DNA from: Arthrobacter sp. MYb23
GTDB taxonomy: Bacteria; Actinomycetota; Actinomycetes; Actinomycetales; Micrococcaceae
Length of the DNA: 64,000 nucleotides
NCBI RefSeq assembly: GCF_002979775.1
Contig: NZ_PCPR01000002.1
Span: forward strand, 124,001-188,000
Direction: 5' to 3'
Positions 43,699-53,821 of the stretch are shown here, piece after piece. The notes under the pieces are model-generated. The model was not told the origin of the DNA and did not search any database. It was given only the letters and a program-made list of their open reading frames with translations. Numbering within the stretch: the stretch's first letter is position 1; the number at the start of each line of letters is the position of its first letter. Both the position numbers and the translations under genes were made by a program.

Positions 43699-44043
43699 TC
43701 AGCGGTATCGGTACGTCCGGCCCGTCCAGCAGTTGGTGTGCCAGTGCCTGCGTTCGGCCAGCCCCGCGGCCTGTCCAAACAAATGGCTGTCAGACCACAC
43801 CACCAGGTGGGCAATGCCCGGGACGATGGCGGTGGAGCAGCCAGGACAGATGTACTGTTTTTCCGCTTTCTTGGCCGTCATGGTCCGCACCATCCAGTCG
43901 CCGTCCGGCGCGCTCTCGCGCCGGGCAATCCCGCCGCGCGCCCGCTCGAGGTCCAGCTCCGGCGTCGGTTCCGCCCACTTGCCGCCGGCGTTGCCGGAGC
44001 GTGTGCTGGACGCGTTGCGACGAGGACGGTTGGAGCGGGGCAT
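43699..44043 (-). CDS. Small zinc-ribbon-like protein, function unknown
   Basis: 114 residues from the ATG at 44043. The basic N-terminus is followed by CPGCSTAIVPGIAHLVVW and, later, RHWHTNCW, so CxxC plus His/Cys may bind one zinc. It is conserved in style among actinobacterial proteins encoded beside nucS; some databases call such proteins ATP/GTP-binding, but I see no P loop. Divergent from nucS across 48 bp. Confidence 0.7.
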   Translation of the reverse strand: MPRSNRPRRNASSTRSGNAGGKWAEPTPELDLERARGGIARRESAPDGDWMVRTMTAKKAEKQYICPGCSTAIVPGIAHLVVWSDSHLFGQAAGLAERRHWHTNCWTGRTYRYR

Positions 44044-44091
44044 ACTTCCATTCTGCCCCAGCCGCGCTGTTGTAGATGGTGAGACGGTAAT

Positions 44092-44796
44092 GTGGAGCGG
44101 GTGCGACTCGTCATAGCCCGTTGTTCTGTTGATTACGTTGGCCGCCTCAAGGCCCATCTCCCCCTCGCCACCCGGCTGCTGCTGGTCAAGGCCGATGGCT
44201 CGGTGCTGGTGCATTCGGACGGTGGCTCCTACAAGCCGCTGAACTGGATGAGCCCTCCGGCCACGCTTCGGGTCACCACACCGGAGGAGACGGAAGTGGA
44301 GGAAGGCGTGGTGGAACAGTGGATTGTCCAGTCCGCCAAGACCGATGACCGCCTCATCATCAACATCTACGAGCAACTGCATGACACCTCACACGATCTC
44401 GGTACCGATCCCGGCCTGATAAAGGATGGCGTCGAAGCGGACCTCCAGCGGCTCCTTGCAGAGCAGATCGAGCTGCTCGGATCCGGCTACTCCCTGATAC
44501 GGCGCGAGTACTTCACCGCAATCGGCCCTGTGGACATCCTGGCCAGGGACGCAAAGGGTGCCACAGTGGCCGTTGAGCTGAAACGCCGGGGCGACATTGA
44601 CGGCGTCGAACAGCTCACGCGCTACCTCGAACTGCTCAACCGAGATCCCCTGCTGGCACCGGTTCGTGGAATTTTCGCAGCACAGCAGATCAAGCCACAG
44701 GCGAAGGTGCTGGCAAACGATCGCGGTATTGACTGCGTCACGTTGGATTATGACGCCATGCGCGGCGTGGATGACAGCGAGTCGCGGCTCTTCTAG
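44092..44796 (+). CDS. nucS: Mismatch-specific endonuclease NucS (EndoMS)
   Basis: 234 residues from the GTG at 44092. The N-terminus [16 protein letters not shown] and the nuclease core GPVDILARD, then [27 protein letters not shown], are near-identical in pattern to mycobacterial NucS. The catalytic Asp, Glu and Lys lie in the core. It cuts mismatched duplex DNA and replaces MutS/MutL repair in actinobacteria. Its presence supports the actinobacterial assignment. Confidence 0.95.
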   Translation: MERVRLVIARCSVDYVGRLKAHLPLATRLLLVKADGSVLVHSDGGSYKPLNWMSPPATLRVTTPEETEVEEGVVEQWIVQSAKTDDRLIINIYEQLHDTSHDLGTDPGLIKDGVEADLQRLLAEQIELLGSGYSLIRREYFTAIGPVDILARDAKGATVAVELKRRGDIDGVEQLTRYLELLNRDPLLAPVRGIFAAQQIKPQAKVLANDRGIDCVTLDYDAMRGVDDSESRLF

Positions 44797-44842
44797 GCGG
44801 CTCCCCTCAGGCCGGTGTGCCGCAGGCCACTAGAATCAAAAC

Positions 44843-46090
44843 ATGACTGTCGCATCCCCCTTTCCCACTTCCTCCGCGCCAAGCCACCAAATCATCAAAG
44901 GAACGCTGGTCAGCGACGGCGAGGTGGTGGAAGACGGCCTGGTTGCGGTCGACGGCGACAGGATCGCCTATGCAGGGCCGGCCAGTGGTTTCAATCCCGA
45001 AGAGTTCGACGGTTTTCAAAGTGCCGTCCGCTTGGGTATCCCCAGCGGGAGTTATCTCTTCCCCGGCCTCGTTGACGTGCACTGTCACGGCGGCAATGGC
45101 GGCGACTTCCCTGGCGGCGAAGAAGCCTCGGCGCGCAAGGCCGTGGATTTCCTCCATCGATCAGGAACTACGACGTTCCTTGCAAGCATGGTTACCGCTC
45201 CCCGGGAAGACCTCCTCCGGGGCATCGAGCTCTACGTGAAGCTCGCGGATGAGGGGCTCGTGGCCGGCATTCACCTTGAAGGCCCGTTCCTTTCCCACGC
45301 CCGCTGTGGAGCACAGAACCCGGACTACTTGTTGGAACCGGACCTGGAGCTCATGGACGAGCTGGTGGGTGCCGCGGCCGGCAAGCTGTCCACCATGACC
45401 TATGCCCCGGAGCTTCCGGGCGCAGCTGCGTTGGTGGACCTGATGACTTCCCATGGCGTCACCCCCTCCTTGGGCCACACAGACTGCGACGACGCTACGG
45501 CCGCGGCGTCGCTGGCTGCAGCGCGGGAGGGACTCGAGTCAGCAGGGTTCGACGGCGTCAGCTCGCTGCCCACCGTGACGCACCTCTTCAATGGGATGCC
45601 GCCCATGCATCATCGCGCTCCGGGTCCCGTTGCAGCGTGCTTGCGCATGGCCCAGGAGGGAAAGGCAGTGGTTGAACTCATTGCGGACGGAACCCACCTG
45701 GCCCCGAGCACGGTGGCCACTGTCTTCCAGTTGGTGGGAGCCGCAAACATCGTCCTGGTAACGGATTCCATGGCCGCCGCAGGATTGTCCGATGGCAGCT
45801 ACATGCTCGGCCCGTCCCCCGTCACCGTCAGCGACGGAGTGGCCACACTGGATGCCACAGGATCCATCGCCGGGGGAACCGCCACTCTTCTGGAAGTCGT
45901 CAGCAAGACCGTGGCTGCCGGCGTCGGACTTCCCGATGCGATGTGTTCCGCCACTGCGGTACCCGCGGCTGTTCTTGGTCTTTCGGACGAAATAGGCGGG
46001 CTCCGCCGGGGGCTGCGCGCCGACGTCGTTGTGACAAACCAGGATCTGGAACTGACAGGCGTAATGCGCAATGGGCAGTGGTTGTCTTAG
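44843..46090 (+). CDS. nagA: N-acetylglucosamine-6-phosphate deacetylase
   Basis: 415 residues. DVHCHGGNGGDF (about 76-87) gives the metal HxH, GIHLEGPFLSHARCGAQNP (about 141-159) the catalytic Glu, LGHTDCDDA and THLFNGMPPMHHRAPG more ligands, and VTDSMAAAG the catalytic Asp. It removes acetate from GlcNAc-6-phosphate, feeding NagB. No ribosome site is obvious at the start. A stable hairpin (46110-46132) follows the stop. Confidence 0.95.
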   Translation: MTVASPFPTSSAPSHQIIKGTLVSDGEVVEDGLVAVDGDRIAYAGPASGFNPEEFDGFQSAVRLGIPSGSYLFPGLVDVHCHGGNGGDFPGGEEASARKAVDFLHRSGTTTFLASMVTAPREDLLRGIELYVKLADEGLVAGIHLEGPFLSHARCGAQNPDYLLEPDLELMDELVGAAAGKLSTMTYAPELPGAAALVDLMTSHGVTPSLGHTDCDDATAAASLAAAREGLESAGFDGVSSLPTVTHLFNGMPPMHHRAPGPVAACLRMAQEGKAVVELIADGTHLAPSTVATVFQLVGAANIVLVTDSMAAAGLSDGSYMLGPSPVTVSDGVATLDATGSIAGGTATLLEVVSKTVAAGVGLPDAMCSATAVPAAVLGLSDEIGGLRRGLRADVVVTNQDLELTGVMRNGQWLS

Positions 46091-46109
46091 TTCTCCAGTT
46101 CTCTGTCCG

Positions 46110-46132
46110 CCGGGGTGTCTCATGCACCCCGG
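46110..46132 (+). terminator. Hairpin after nagA, probable terminator
   Basis: A perfect 8-bp GC stem (46110-46117 with 46125-46132) with a 7-base loop lies 20 bases past the nagA stop. An A-rich run rather than T follows on the plus strand. Confidence 0.6.
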
Positions 46133-46199
46133 AAAAGGATCCTGATGAATTGCGGAAGCTGACGTTACCTTCTTTTTACCGAAAATTTTCCTGAATTGG

Positions 46200-46407
46200 C
46201 CAAAAGACCGTTGACCTCCGGGAGAGCACATGAAAGTGTTGTAGCAGTCTTTGTGTAGGTGGTTTTCATGCTCGCAAGACCAGTTGCGAGCGTGAAGCTC
46301 CTGCGAATCAATCAGGCTCCGGTCTGGTTGGTATTCGGGTCTTCTCGCGGAGTAACAAAACCGGTACGAGGTGTATCGGACTGAAGTTCCACAATGAGGA
46401 GATATAC
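46200..46407 (+). promoter_or_regulatory. Long structured 5' leader of the cold-shock gene
   Basis: Part of the 317-bp gene-free stretch 46091-46407. TTGACC at 46211-46216 may be a -35 box, but the -10 is uncertain. The leader contains a stable hairpin (46268-46277 with 46284-46293, ten pairs with one G-U, 6-base loop). The layout recalls long temperature-sensitive leaders of cspA genes. GAGGAGATATAC precedes the start codon. Confidence 0.55.
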
Positions 46408-46611
46408 ATGGCACTGGGAACCGTCAAGTGGTTCAACGCCGAAAAGGGTTTCGGCTTCATCACCCCGGATGACGCGGATGGCGACGTTTTCGTTCACTAC
46501 TCCGAGATCCAGACCGGTGGCTTCAAGACCCTCGATGAGAACCAGCGCGTTCAGTTCGAGATCGGTCAGGGAGCCAAGGGCCCCCAGGCAACCGGCGTTA
46601 CGGTCGTCTAG
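46408..46611 (+). CDS. cspA: Cold-shock protein (CspA family)
   Basis: 67 residues. [17 protein letters not shown] and DVFVHYSEI contain both RNP motifs of the cold-shock fold, and the remaining strands are present. It binds single-stranded RNA and DNA as a chaperone. The ribosome site GAGGAGATATAC lies right at the start. The gene is followed by a strong bidirectional terminator shared with the MprF-like gene. Confidence 0.96.
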   Translation: MALGTVKWFNAEKGFGFITPDDADGDVFVHYSEIQTGGFKTLDENQRVQFEIGQGAKGPQATGVTVV

Positions 46612-46650
46612 TCTTACCCGTTGATCCCTGCTTAATGCAGAGACAACAAA

Positions 46651-46684
46651 ATGTTGACCCCGGCTTTCGAGCCGGGGTCAACAT
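46651..46684. terminator. Bidirectional terminator
   Basis: A perfect 15-bp stem (46651-46665 with 46670-46684) with a TTCG tetraloop lies between cspA and the converging MprF-like gene. On the minus strand it is followed by TTTTGTTG, so the main use is probably for that gene. Confidence 0.93.
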
Positions 46685-46788
46685 GTCTTAATGCCAGGAA
46701 TCCCAGTCGCCATCTGCGGCTTCTCAACAACGACTATTACTAACCTTGAAGAAATACCAAAAGGGTCCGTCGAATATGCGTTGACAAT

Positions 46789-49290
46789 TCAACCAACCAG
46801 AGTCCGGAGAAGCCGCGCGGAATGCCGGACTGACAATCCTGGAAGGTACGCCCTGCTGAGCGCGCGTCCTATTGCGGGAAGATGCAGCGGGTCTTGGTAA
46901 TACATGTATAGCGTTCTGTACTCGGGTTGGAACCTCGACTTAAAGGACGCCAGGGACCTGAATCCGTAAACGGGTTCCAAGGCTTGGCCCACCACCTGAA
47001 GTATTCCAGCCAAGCCTTTGGACCGTTGGTCTATTTCGCCCTCTTCCCGGGCCAGAGGCGAGCCGGACAGGGAAATCAGTTCCACGGAGTCCCGCAAGTG
47101 CAGAACCGCGGAGGCGATCAGGAACTCCATGACTCCCGGGAAAGCGTCACCTCGCCGCCTCATAAAGTCCAGCGTCCAACTGACTACCGCCCCATCTTCA
47201 TAAACGGGTAGCCAACTGGTCACGCCATAGACAAAGCCCGAGCCATCCACAGCAACGCAGCACAGGACGTCCTCATCATCCAGCTCGTCCAGTCCGCCCA
47301 TGGTGAAGCCCATCTCCGGAATCTTCTTTTGGGCTGCCCACTCTTCCGAGACTTCACTCACTTGGGCACGCACCCCGTGGGGAAGTTCGGCGTAACGGCC
47401 CCAGTTCGCCGTGATCCCCATCTTGGCGGCGCGGTTAAGGGACGTTCTGACGTTCTGCCACTCCTTGCCCCTGAATTCCAAACCCCTGATCCGAAGCCTG
47501 GTTTCCTGGGCCACCGAGACGCGGCGGAATCCGCGGGCATGAAGCATGGGCCAAAGCTCGTCCGTGCAGGAGTAGAGGCACGGTGTCAACGCCTGCTGGG
47601 AGCAGTAGTCCAGGAACCCTTTGGCAGTGAGCTCATGATGCTGCCGCGCTCCCAAGGGACCGGCCAGCGTCAATGCCACGTGACTATGCTGTTGGTAGGC
47701 CACTCCCCCGCTGCCATCCGGAGTGAACCAATACTTGTTCGGTTCCCAGAGCGCCATCCAGGAGAGTGAGTCTCCGCCTCTTTTCACCAGGGCACGGGCC
47801 GCCTGACGCGACTGGCCGTCCAGTCCGCCCGTGTGATGTCCGCGGATCAGCAGCACCCACACACCAATCAACGCTACGAGCCAAAACAAGGTGCCCGAAT
47901 AGGAAAAGAGGAAAACTTCCAGGACGTCGCGCTCAGCGAAGACCTTCCGGTAGACACCGGGAAGGGGAACCGGGAGATACTGCCTGGCAAGTTCAGCCGC
48001 CAAACCCAGCAGGCCGCCGTCGCGGACCAATCCACCGGAGGCCAACCACACCACTGTGTAGGTCAGGCCGAGGCCTCCTCCGGTCAGCCCTACCAGCCAG
48101 AAAACCTTCCGGCGCAGGCGATCAGAAGTCTCAACCCGGAAGTGGCCCCGGTACGCAAACAGCAGCAGCGCCAGGGCCAACGGAACCAAGACGAGCGGAA
48201 TGATATGAACCACGGGCGAATTGAGCATGCCCACATGTGGTCGTCCTGCCGGCCGCGGAATACCGGCAAAGAGACCAAGGTAGACCGTGGACAACACCAC
48301 CACCACCAACTGCACGCCAATGGCGATTCCCAACGCCAACCGGCGCCCCCGCCTCATTCCGTCGGCACAAATGAGGAGCAGGACAACCGGGACCACAGCC
48401 AGCGCCAATCCGAACGGCCCAGTGTAGCCTTGACGGGCAATCTCCAGGCAGGCAACGTCGATGGTGCCCCCGCAGTTGCTCTCCAATTGACTCAGGGTGG
48501 GCAGCGGATTGAGGATGACGTCCCGCAATAGAGCCAAGGGTCCGGACGGACTTTTTGCCGCAGCAGTCACGATGGGACCCACGGCGAAAATGGCCATGGT
48601 CAGTGAAAGAAGGTTGCGGATTTCCCGGCTGGTTGATCTGTGTAGGTGGAGATGGCCTTGGCTGCTCTGCATCCACCACCCGGCGAGCAAGCCAATCAGC
48701 GCGCCCAGGAAACCCACCACCGTCTCTGCGTGCCCTACATAAAGCACCAACAGCAAGGAAATGGCGAGAACTACGGTGCGAAGGCGCCGCTGCCACAAGG
48801 TGGGCATCAGCGCACTGGCGGCCAAAACGCTGGCGAGGACGGCACCGTAGGGTCCGATCAGGCGGATGTCAGCCATCCCTGAAAGCCAGCCGTCACCGAG
48901 GTACTGCGCCACCTGGGTCACCAGGAGGAACGCCGATACGCAGGCGAACTGACCGCCGAAGAACACCACTGCCGCCTTGAGGGAGCCCAGGTGTCGCTCT
49001 GCCAAGCCAAGGAGGAACAGAATCATCAAAACGGCCGTGACATATGCCAAGGGGTTCGTGGTGAAGAACAGTGATGTCCAGATTGACCACCATTCACCGG
49101 ACCGCAGCCCCTCCAGCGACACACTCGCAAAGGCAAGCCACGGCTGTGCCGGACCGGTCAGGAAGCTGCCAGACGCTAAGGAAAGACCCACAAAAAGGGC
49201 GAGGACAACCATAGTGAACGGCGTCGATCGCAGATGCCGGACCGCTTGCCCCAACGCTGGCTGAATTACACCTTTGAGATCAAGGCTCAC
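46789..49290 (-). CDS. Aminoacyl-lipid synthase of the MprF/LysX type with rhomboid-like N-terminus
   Basis: 833 residues from the GTG at 49290, which overlaps the esterase stop as GTGA. The N-terminal half carries about a dozen membrane helices. Its start looks like a rhomboid fold (GEWW 65-68, ERHLGS 98-103, GPYGA 146-150, GH 186), but the catalytic Ser (GxSG) and the TM2 histidines are absent. The cytoplasmic C-terminal half (about 490-833) matches DUF2156, the tRNA-dependent transferase domain that adds Lys or Ala to membrane lipids. The product is unknown. Coupled to the esterase. Confidence 0.82.
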   Translation of the reverse strand: MSLDLKGVIQPALGQAVRHLRSTPFTMVVLALFVGLSLASGSFLTGPAQPWLAFASVSLEGLRSGEWWSIWTSLFFTTNPLAYVTAVLMILFLLGLAERHLGSLKAAVVFFGGQFACVSAFLLVTQVAQYLGDGWLSGMADIRLIGPYGAVLASVLAASALMPTLWQRRLRTVVLAISLLLVLYVGHAETVVGFLGALIGLLAGWWMQSSQGHLHLHRSTSREIRNLLSLTMAIFAVGPIVTAAAKSPSGPLALLRDVILNPLPTLSQLESNCGGTIDVACLEIARQGYTGPFGLALAVVPVVLLLICADGMRRGRRLALGIAIGVQLVVVVLSTVYLGLFAGIPRPAGRPHVGMLNSPVVHIIPLVLVPLALALLLFAYRGHFRVETSDRLRRKVFWLVGLTGGGLGLTYTVVWLASGGLVRDGGLLGLAAELARQYLPVPLPGVYRKVFAERDVLEVFLFSYSGTLFWLVALIGVWVLLIRGHHTGGLDGQSRQAARALVKRGGDSLSWMALWEPNKYWFTPDGSGGVAYQQHSHVALTLAGPLGARQHHELTAKGFLDYCSQQALTPCLYSCTDELWPMLHARGFRRVSVAQETRLRIRGLEFRGKEWQNVRTSLNRAAKMGITANWGRYAELPHGVRAQVSEVSEEWAAQKKIPEMGFTMGGLDELDDEDVLCCVAVDGSGFVYGVTSWLPVYEDGAVVSWTLDFMRRRGDAFPGVMEFLIASAVLHLRDSVELISLSGSPLAREEGEIDQRSKGLAGILQVVGQALEPVYGFRSLASFKSRFQPEYRTLYMYYQDPLHLPAIGRALSRAYLPGLSVRHSARLLRTLVG

Positions 49291-50585
49291 CGCGGCAACT
49301 CCCAGCGGGCGGCCAGGAAGTCCAGTCCCCCGGGCATGCCACGTATCACGGCGTCCCACGAATGTCCGGCCTGAGGAATGGAGTGCTCTTCGGTGTCAAA
49401 GCCGGCATTTCTAGCAGCGTCAGCAAGTTCATGCATGTAATCGGTGAACTCATGATCGGCCTCACCTGACACCAAATACACGCCACTTCCGGAAAAATCG
49501 CGTTGTTGCATCAGCACCAAAGGCGTCCTGGACTCGAAGGCCTCAACATCACCATCAAATGAATCGGCGATCGTCTTGCTTCTGTCTTTGGCCAAAGCAG
49601 GCTCCCTCTCGGCAGCGAAGGGAAGAATGGACGCGAACAGGTCCGGGTGGGAGGTTCCCATCTGCATGGCGCACGTGCCGCCAAACGAGAATCCTCCAAC
49701 GGCCCACTGCTTGTGATCACTCGAGACACTCAACGTCTCAGTGATCCAGGCCGGTACGTCCTTTGAGAGATAGGTATCCACCGAAGCTATGTTGCTGTCC
49801 ATGCACATGGTGTTGGCATTGGCTGAGCCATTGGGATCCACAACTACTGTGACAGGGGCAATCCCGTGGTGCGTCTCAGCGAACTGGTCCAGCAGGGAAC
49901 GGAGCTGGCCACCTGTCAGCCAATCCGCAGGACCACCTGGTTGGCCGGCGAAGAGTACCAGTACGGGCAAGGTGGGCCGCTCTGCCGTCTGATAGGCGGG
50001 CGGCAAGTAGATGTATGCCTCGCGTGCACCGAACCCGGACTGTTTACCGGGAATCTCAGCCTTGCGCAAAATGCCGCTGCGTGGCATGGAATCCGGTGCT
50101 TTCCATGCGGAGAGGGCTGGGCCGGGCTTTGCATCCGGAGTGCGTTTGAGGCTTGCTTCCAAGGGTTGTATGCGCGCCACCGCAGTACCCAGCAGGTCCG
50201 AGACCGTGTTATTGAGTCCGAAATACAGATTGATCTGGACCACGCTTAGCAGCAGAACGCCGAGCATCGCCGCTACGCTGAGCGAGCGGCCTCGCCAGGA
50301 GTTTCGGGGGAAGCGTGCAGCGCACAGGAGAAGGGCGGCGACAGCCGGGACCGCCCAGGCTACAGTCTGAAACGGCAGGTTCTCCGAGAATGTGGCCATA
50401 AGATCCACAAGGATCCAGTGGACCAGCGCCACTACACCTATCGCCAGCAGCAGGCTGGCAGGGACGAGCAGAAGCCAGGAACGTCGTCGCCGCCATAGGA
50501 GGTAGGCCCCGCCGGCCGCACCACAGGCGATGCTGAACCAGAGGAATGGCCCATCCACGAGGCTGACGTCCGAGAGAAAATCCAT
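49287..50585 (-). CDS. Membrane-anchored alpha/beta esterase
   Basis: 432 residues. Four N-terminal hydrophobic segments (to about residue 125) anchor it, and the remainder is an esterase-D/antigen-85-like alpha/beta domain. The nucleophile elbow GGFSFGG places Ser300, and AGHSWDA near the end supplies the His. Being coupled to the aminoacyl-lipid synthase, it may remove the aminoacyl group or process another acyl ester outside the membrane, as AhyD- or AcvB-type hydrolases do for aminoacyl-phosphatidylglycerol. The assignment rests on context. Confidence 0.8.
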   Translation of the reverse strand: MDFLSDVSLVDGPFLWFSIACGAAGGAYLLWRRRRSWLLLVPASLLLAIGVVALVHWILVDLMATFSENLPFQTVAWAVPAVAALLLCAARFPRNSWRGRSLSVAAMLGVLLLSVVQINLYFGLNNTVSDLLGTAVARIQPLEASLKRTPDAKPGPALSAWKAPDSMPRSGILRKAEIPGKQSGFGAREAYIYLPPAYQTAERPTLPVLVLFAGQPGGPADWLTGGQLRSLLDQFAETHHGIAPVTVVVDPNGSANANTMCMDSNIASVDTYLSKDVPAWITETLSVSSDHKQWAVGGFSFGGTCAMQMGTSHPDLFASILPFAAEREPALAKDRSKTIADSFDGDVEAFESRTPLVLMQQRDFSGSGVYLVSGEADHEFTDYMHELADAARNAGFDTEEHSIPQAGHSWDAVIRGMPGGLDFLAARWELPR

Positions 50586-50590
50586 GGCGC

Positions 50591-51022
50591 CTAACGCCAG
50601 GTTCCGACGCCGATGACCGGCCCTGCTTCGAGCCAGGACGACAAACCAGCGTAGGCATCGAAGTTCATGGCGAGCATGAACTTCTTGCCTTCATACTGCA
50701 GTTCAACCACTACGACGCCTGGCTGAATCCGGACGAGCTCATCCTCCGTGGGCTGGCGGCGCCCCAGCAATTCAAGGGAACTGCGCGTGAACTTGTGCTT
50801 GGGGATGACGCTCAGGGACATCAGGCGGAACCACTCGAGCTCGTTGTCCTGATAACGACAAACCCCCATCTGCCAGCTGTTTCCAGCCATGCAAATGGAG
50901 GCGTCGACCGTGCCCAGGGCGCGCCGCAGATTGAAGCGGCGCACCCCGAAAAGGCACAGTGAAATGATCAGCAACGTAAACGCTGTTGCCAGGGCGATGA
51001 ACGGAATAAGGGAATCGTCCAT
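50591..51022 (-). CDS. DUF2550 protein
   Basis: 143 residues from the ATG at 51022. One N-terminal membrane helix (about 7-27) is followed by a compact domain with GNSWQMGVCRYQDNELEWFRLMSLSVIPKHKF. DUF2550 genes follow atpC in most actinobacteria, as here (10 bases after the atpC stop). The role is unknown, but the position suggests a link to the ATP synthase or its membrane environment. Confidence 0.85.
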   Translation of the reverse strand: MDDSLIPFIALATAFTLLIISLCLFGVRRFNLRRALGTVDASICMAGNSWQMGVCRYQDNELEWFRLMSLSVIPKHKFTRSSLELLGRRQPTEDELVRIQPGVVVVELQYEGKKFMLAMNFDAYAGLSSWLEAGPVIGVGTWR

Positions 51023-51032
51023 CAAGGTCGTG

Positions 51033-51317
51033 CTATCGGATCCCCGCTGTAGCCGCTTCGCCCAATTTGGCGTTGTCAGCAACAATCACCACGCGGTCGT
51101 TGTCGACGGAGAAGAATCCGCCGTCAACAACTACTGCAATGCGATCACCGGAAACCGGCTGGATTGCCAGCTCGCCAGCGGCCATGATGGCCAGAAGGGG
51201 CGCGTGGCCCGGCAGGATTCCGATTTCACCATCGCTGGTGCGGGCCTTCACCATCTTGGCCGCACCGGACCACACGAAGTGGTCCGCTGCGACAATCTCA
51301 ACCTCGAGCTCAGCCAT
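51033..51317 (-). CDS. atpC: ATP synthase subunit epsilon, short form
   Basis: 94 residues. The beta-sandwich domain is present (VEIVAADHFVWSGAAKMVKARTSDGEIGILPGHAPLLA). The protein ends about where that domain ends, so the C-terminal helical hairpin of longer (about 130-residue) epsilon subunits is missing. That hairpin inhibits ATP hydrolysis in other bacteria. The gene overlaps nothing and is followed by DUF2550. Part of the central stalk. Confidence 0.93.
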   Translation of the reverse strand: MAELEVEIVAADHFVWSGAAKMVKARTSDGEIGILPGHAPLLAIMAAGELAIQPVSGDRIAVVVDGGFFSVDNDRVVIVADNAKLGEAATAGIR

Positions 51318-51318
51318 A

Positions 51319-52854
<1,536 letters not shown>

Positions 52855-53745
52855 CTAGGACGCGAGGGCGTCTGCGCCGGCCACGATTTCGGAAAGCTCC
52901 TGCGTAATTTCGGCCTGGCGGGCCGTGTTGCGAAGGCGCGTGTACTTCTTGATCAAATCGGTAGCGTTGTCACCGGCCGACTTCATAGCGCGCTGGCGGG
53001 CTGCGAGCTCGGAAGCTGCGGCCTGCAGCATGGCTGCGAAGATGCGGGACTCGATGTAACGCGGAAGCAGTGCGTCGAGCACCTGCTCTGTTTCCGGTTC
53101 AAACTCGTACAACGGCAACAGCTCGGATTCCGAGGCTGCTTCCTCTTCGACGACCTCCAGCGGGAGCAAACGGATAACCGTGGGCTCCTGCGTCACCATG
53201 GACTTGAAGCGGGTGTAAACAACGTGGATTTCGTCCACGCCGCCCTCTTCGAAGTCAGTGGAGAAGTCTTCAAGAAGTGCAGCTCCGACTTCCTGCGCGG
53301 TTTCGAATTCCGGTGCGTCCGTGCCACCGGTCCATACGCGGGCGTAAGACCGGTTGCGGAAATCGAAGTACGCCTGCGCCTTGCGGCCAACCAGGTACGC
53401 CTTGACTTCCTTGCCTTCTGCGTGAAGAAGCTCGGTGAGACCTTCAGCCTGCTTGAGCACGCTCGCGGAGTAGGATCCTGCAAGGCCGCGGTCCGATGTA
53501 ATAACAAGGACTGCGGCGCGGCGGATCTGCTCCGGCTCGGTGGTCAGCGGGTGGTCGATTTCGCTCTGAGTTGCGACAGCAGAAACGGCGCGGGTAATCG
53601 CGTTCGCGTAAGGCAGTGAAGCTGCTACGCGGGCGCGGGCCTTACCGATGCGCGAGGTAGCGATCAGTTCCATCGCCTTGAAGATCTTGCGCATCGACGT
53701 CGTCGAGCTGATCTTCTGACGGTAGACCCGAATCTGGGCTCCCAT
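52855..53745 (-). CDS. atpG: ATP synthase subunit gamma
   Basis: 296 residues. It begins with the conserved [34 protein letters not shown] helix and ends with the C-terminal [25 protein letters not shown] helix; these two form the coiled-coil rotor shaft. [20 protein letters not shown] is the central Rossmann-like strand. It transmits rotation between the c-ring and the catalytic hexamer. Confidence 0.97.
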   Translation of the reverse strand: MGAQIRVYRQKISSTTSMRKIFKAMELIATSRIGKARARVAASLPYANAITRAVSAVATQSEIDHPLTTEPEQIRRAAVLVITSDRGLAGSYSASVLKQAEGLTELLHAEGKEVKAYLVGRKAQAYFDFRNRSYARVWTGGTDAPEFETAQEVGAALLEDFSTDFEEGGVDEIHVVYTRFKSMVTQEPTVIRLLPLEVVEEEAASESELLPLYEFEPETEQVLDALLPRYIESRIFAAMLQAAASELAARQRAMKSAGDNATDLIKKYTRLRNTARQAEITQELSEIVAGADALAS

Positions 53746-53778
53746 ACTTATCCTTTCCTAAGTTTCCGATGTGCTGCC

Positions 53779-53806
53779 CTGCCGGGGCCCTTGCGGACCC
53801 CGGCAG
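53779..53806 (-). other. Hairpin between atpA and atpG
   Basis: A perfect 9-bp GC stem (53779-53787 with 53798-53806) with a 10-base loop lies in the 76-bp atpA-atpG gap. Since the operon continues, it is more likely an mRNA stability or processing hairpin than a full terminator. Confidence 0.6.
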
Positions 53807-53821
53807 AGCAGGTGATCGGAA

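Noticed and set aside
44843-44860. nagA and nagB as one operon
   Set aside because: They lie 10 kb apart on opposite strands in this window.
46390-46410. Vector-like ribosome site before cspA (GAGGAGATATACAT resembles the phage T7 gene 10 site used in plasmids)
   Set aside because: The surrounding sequence is a natural leader and gene with a matching terminator, and no vector sequence is present, so the resemblance is coincidental.
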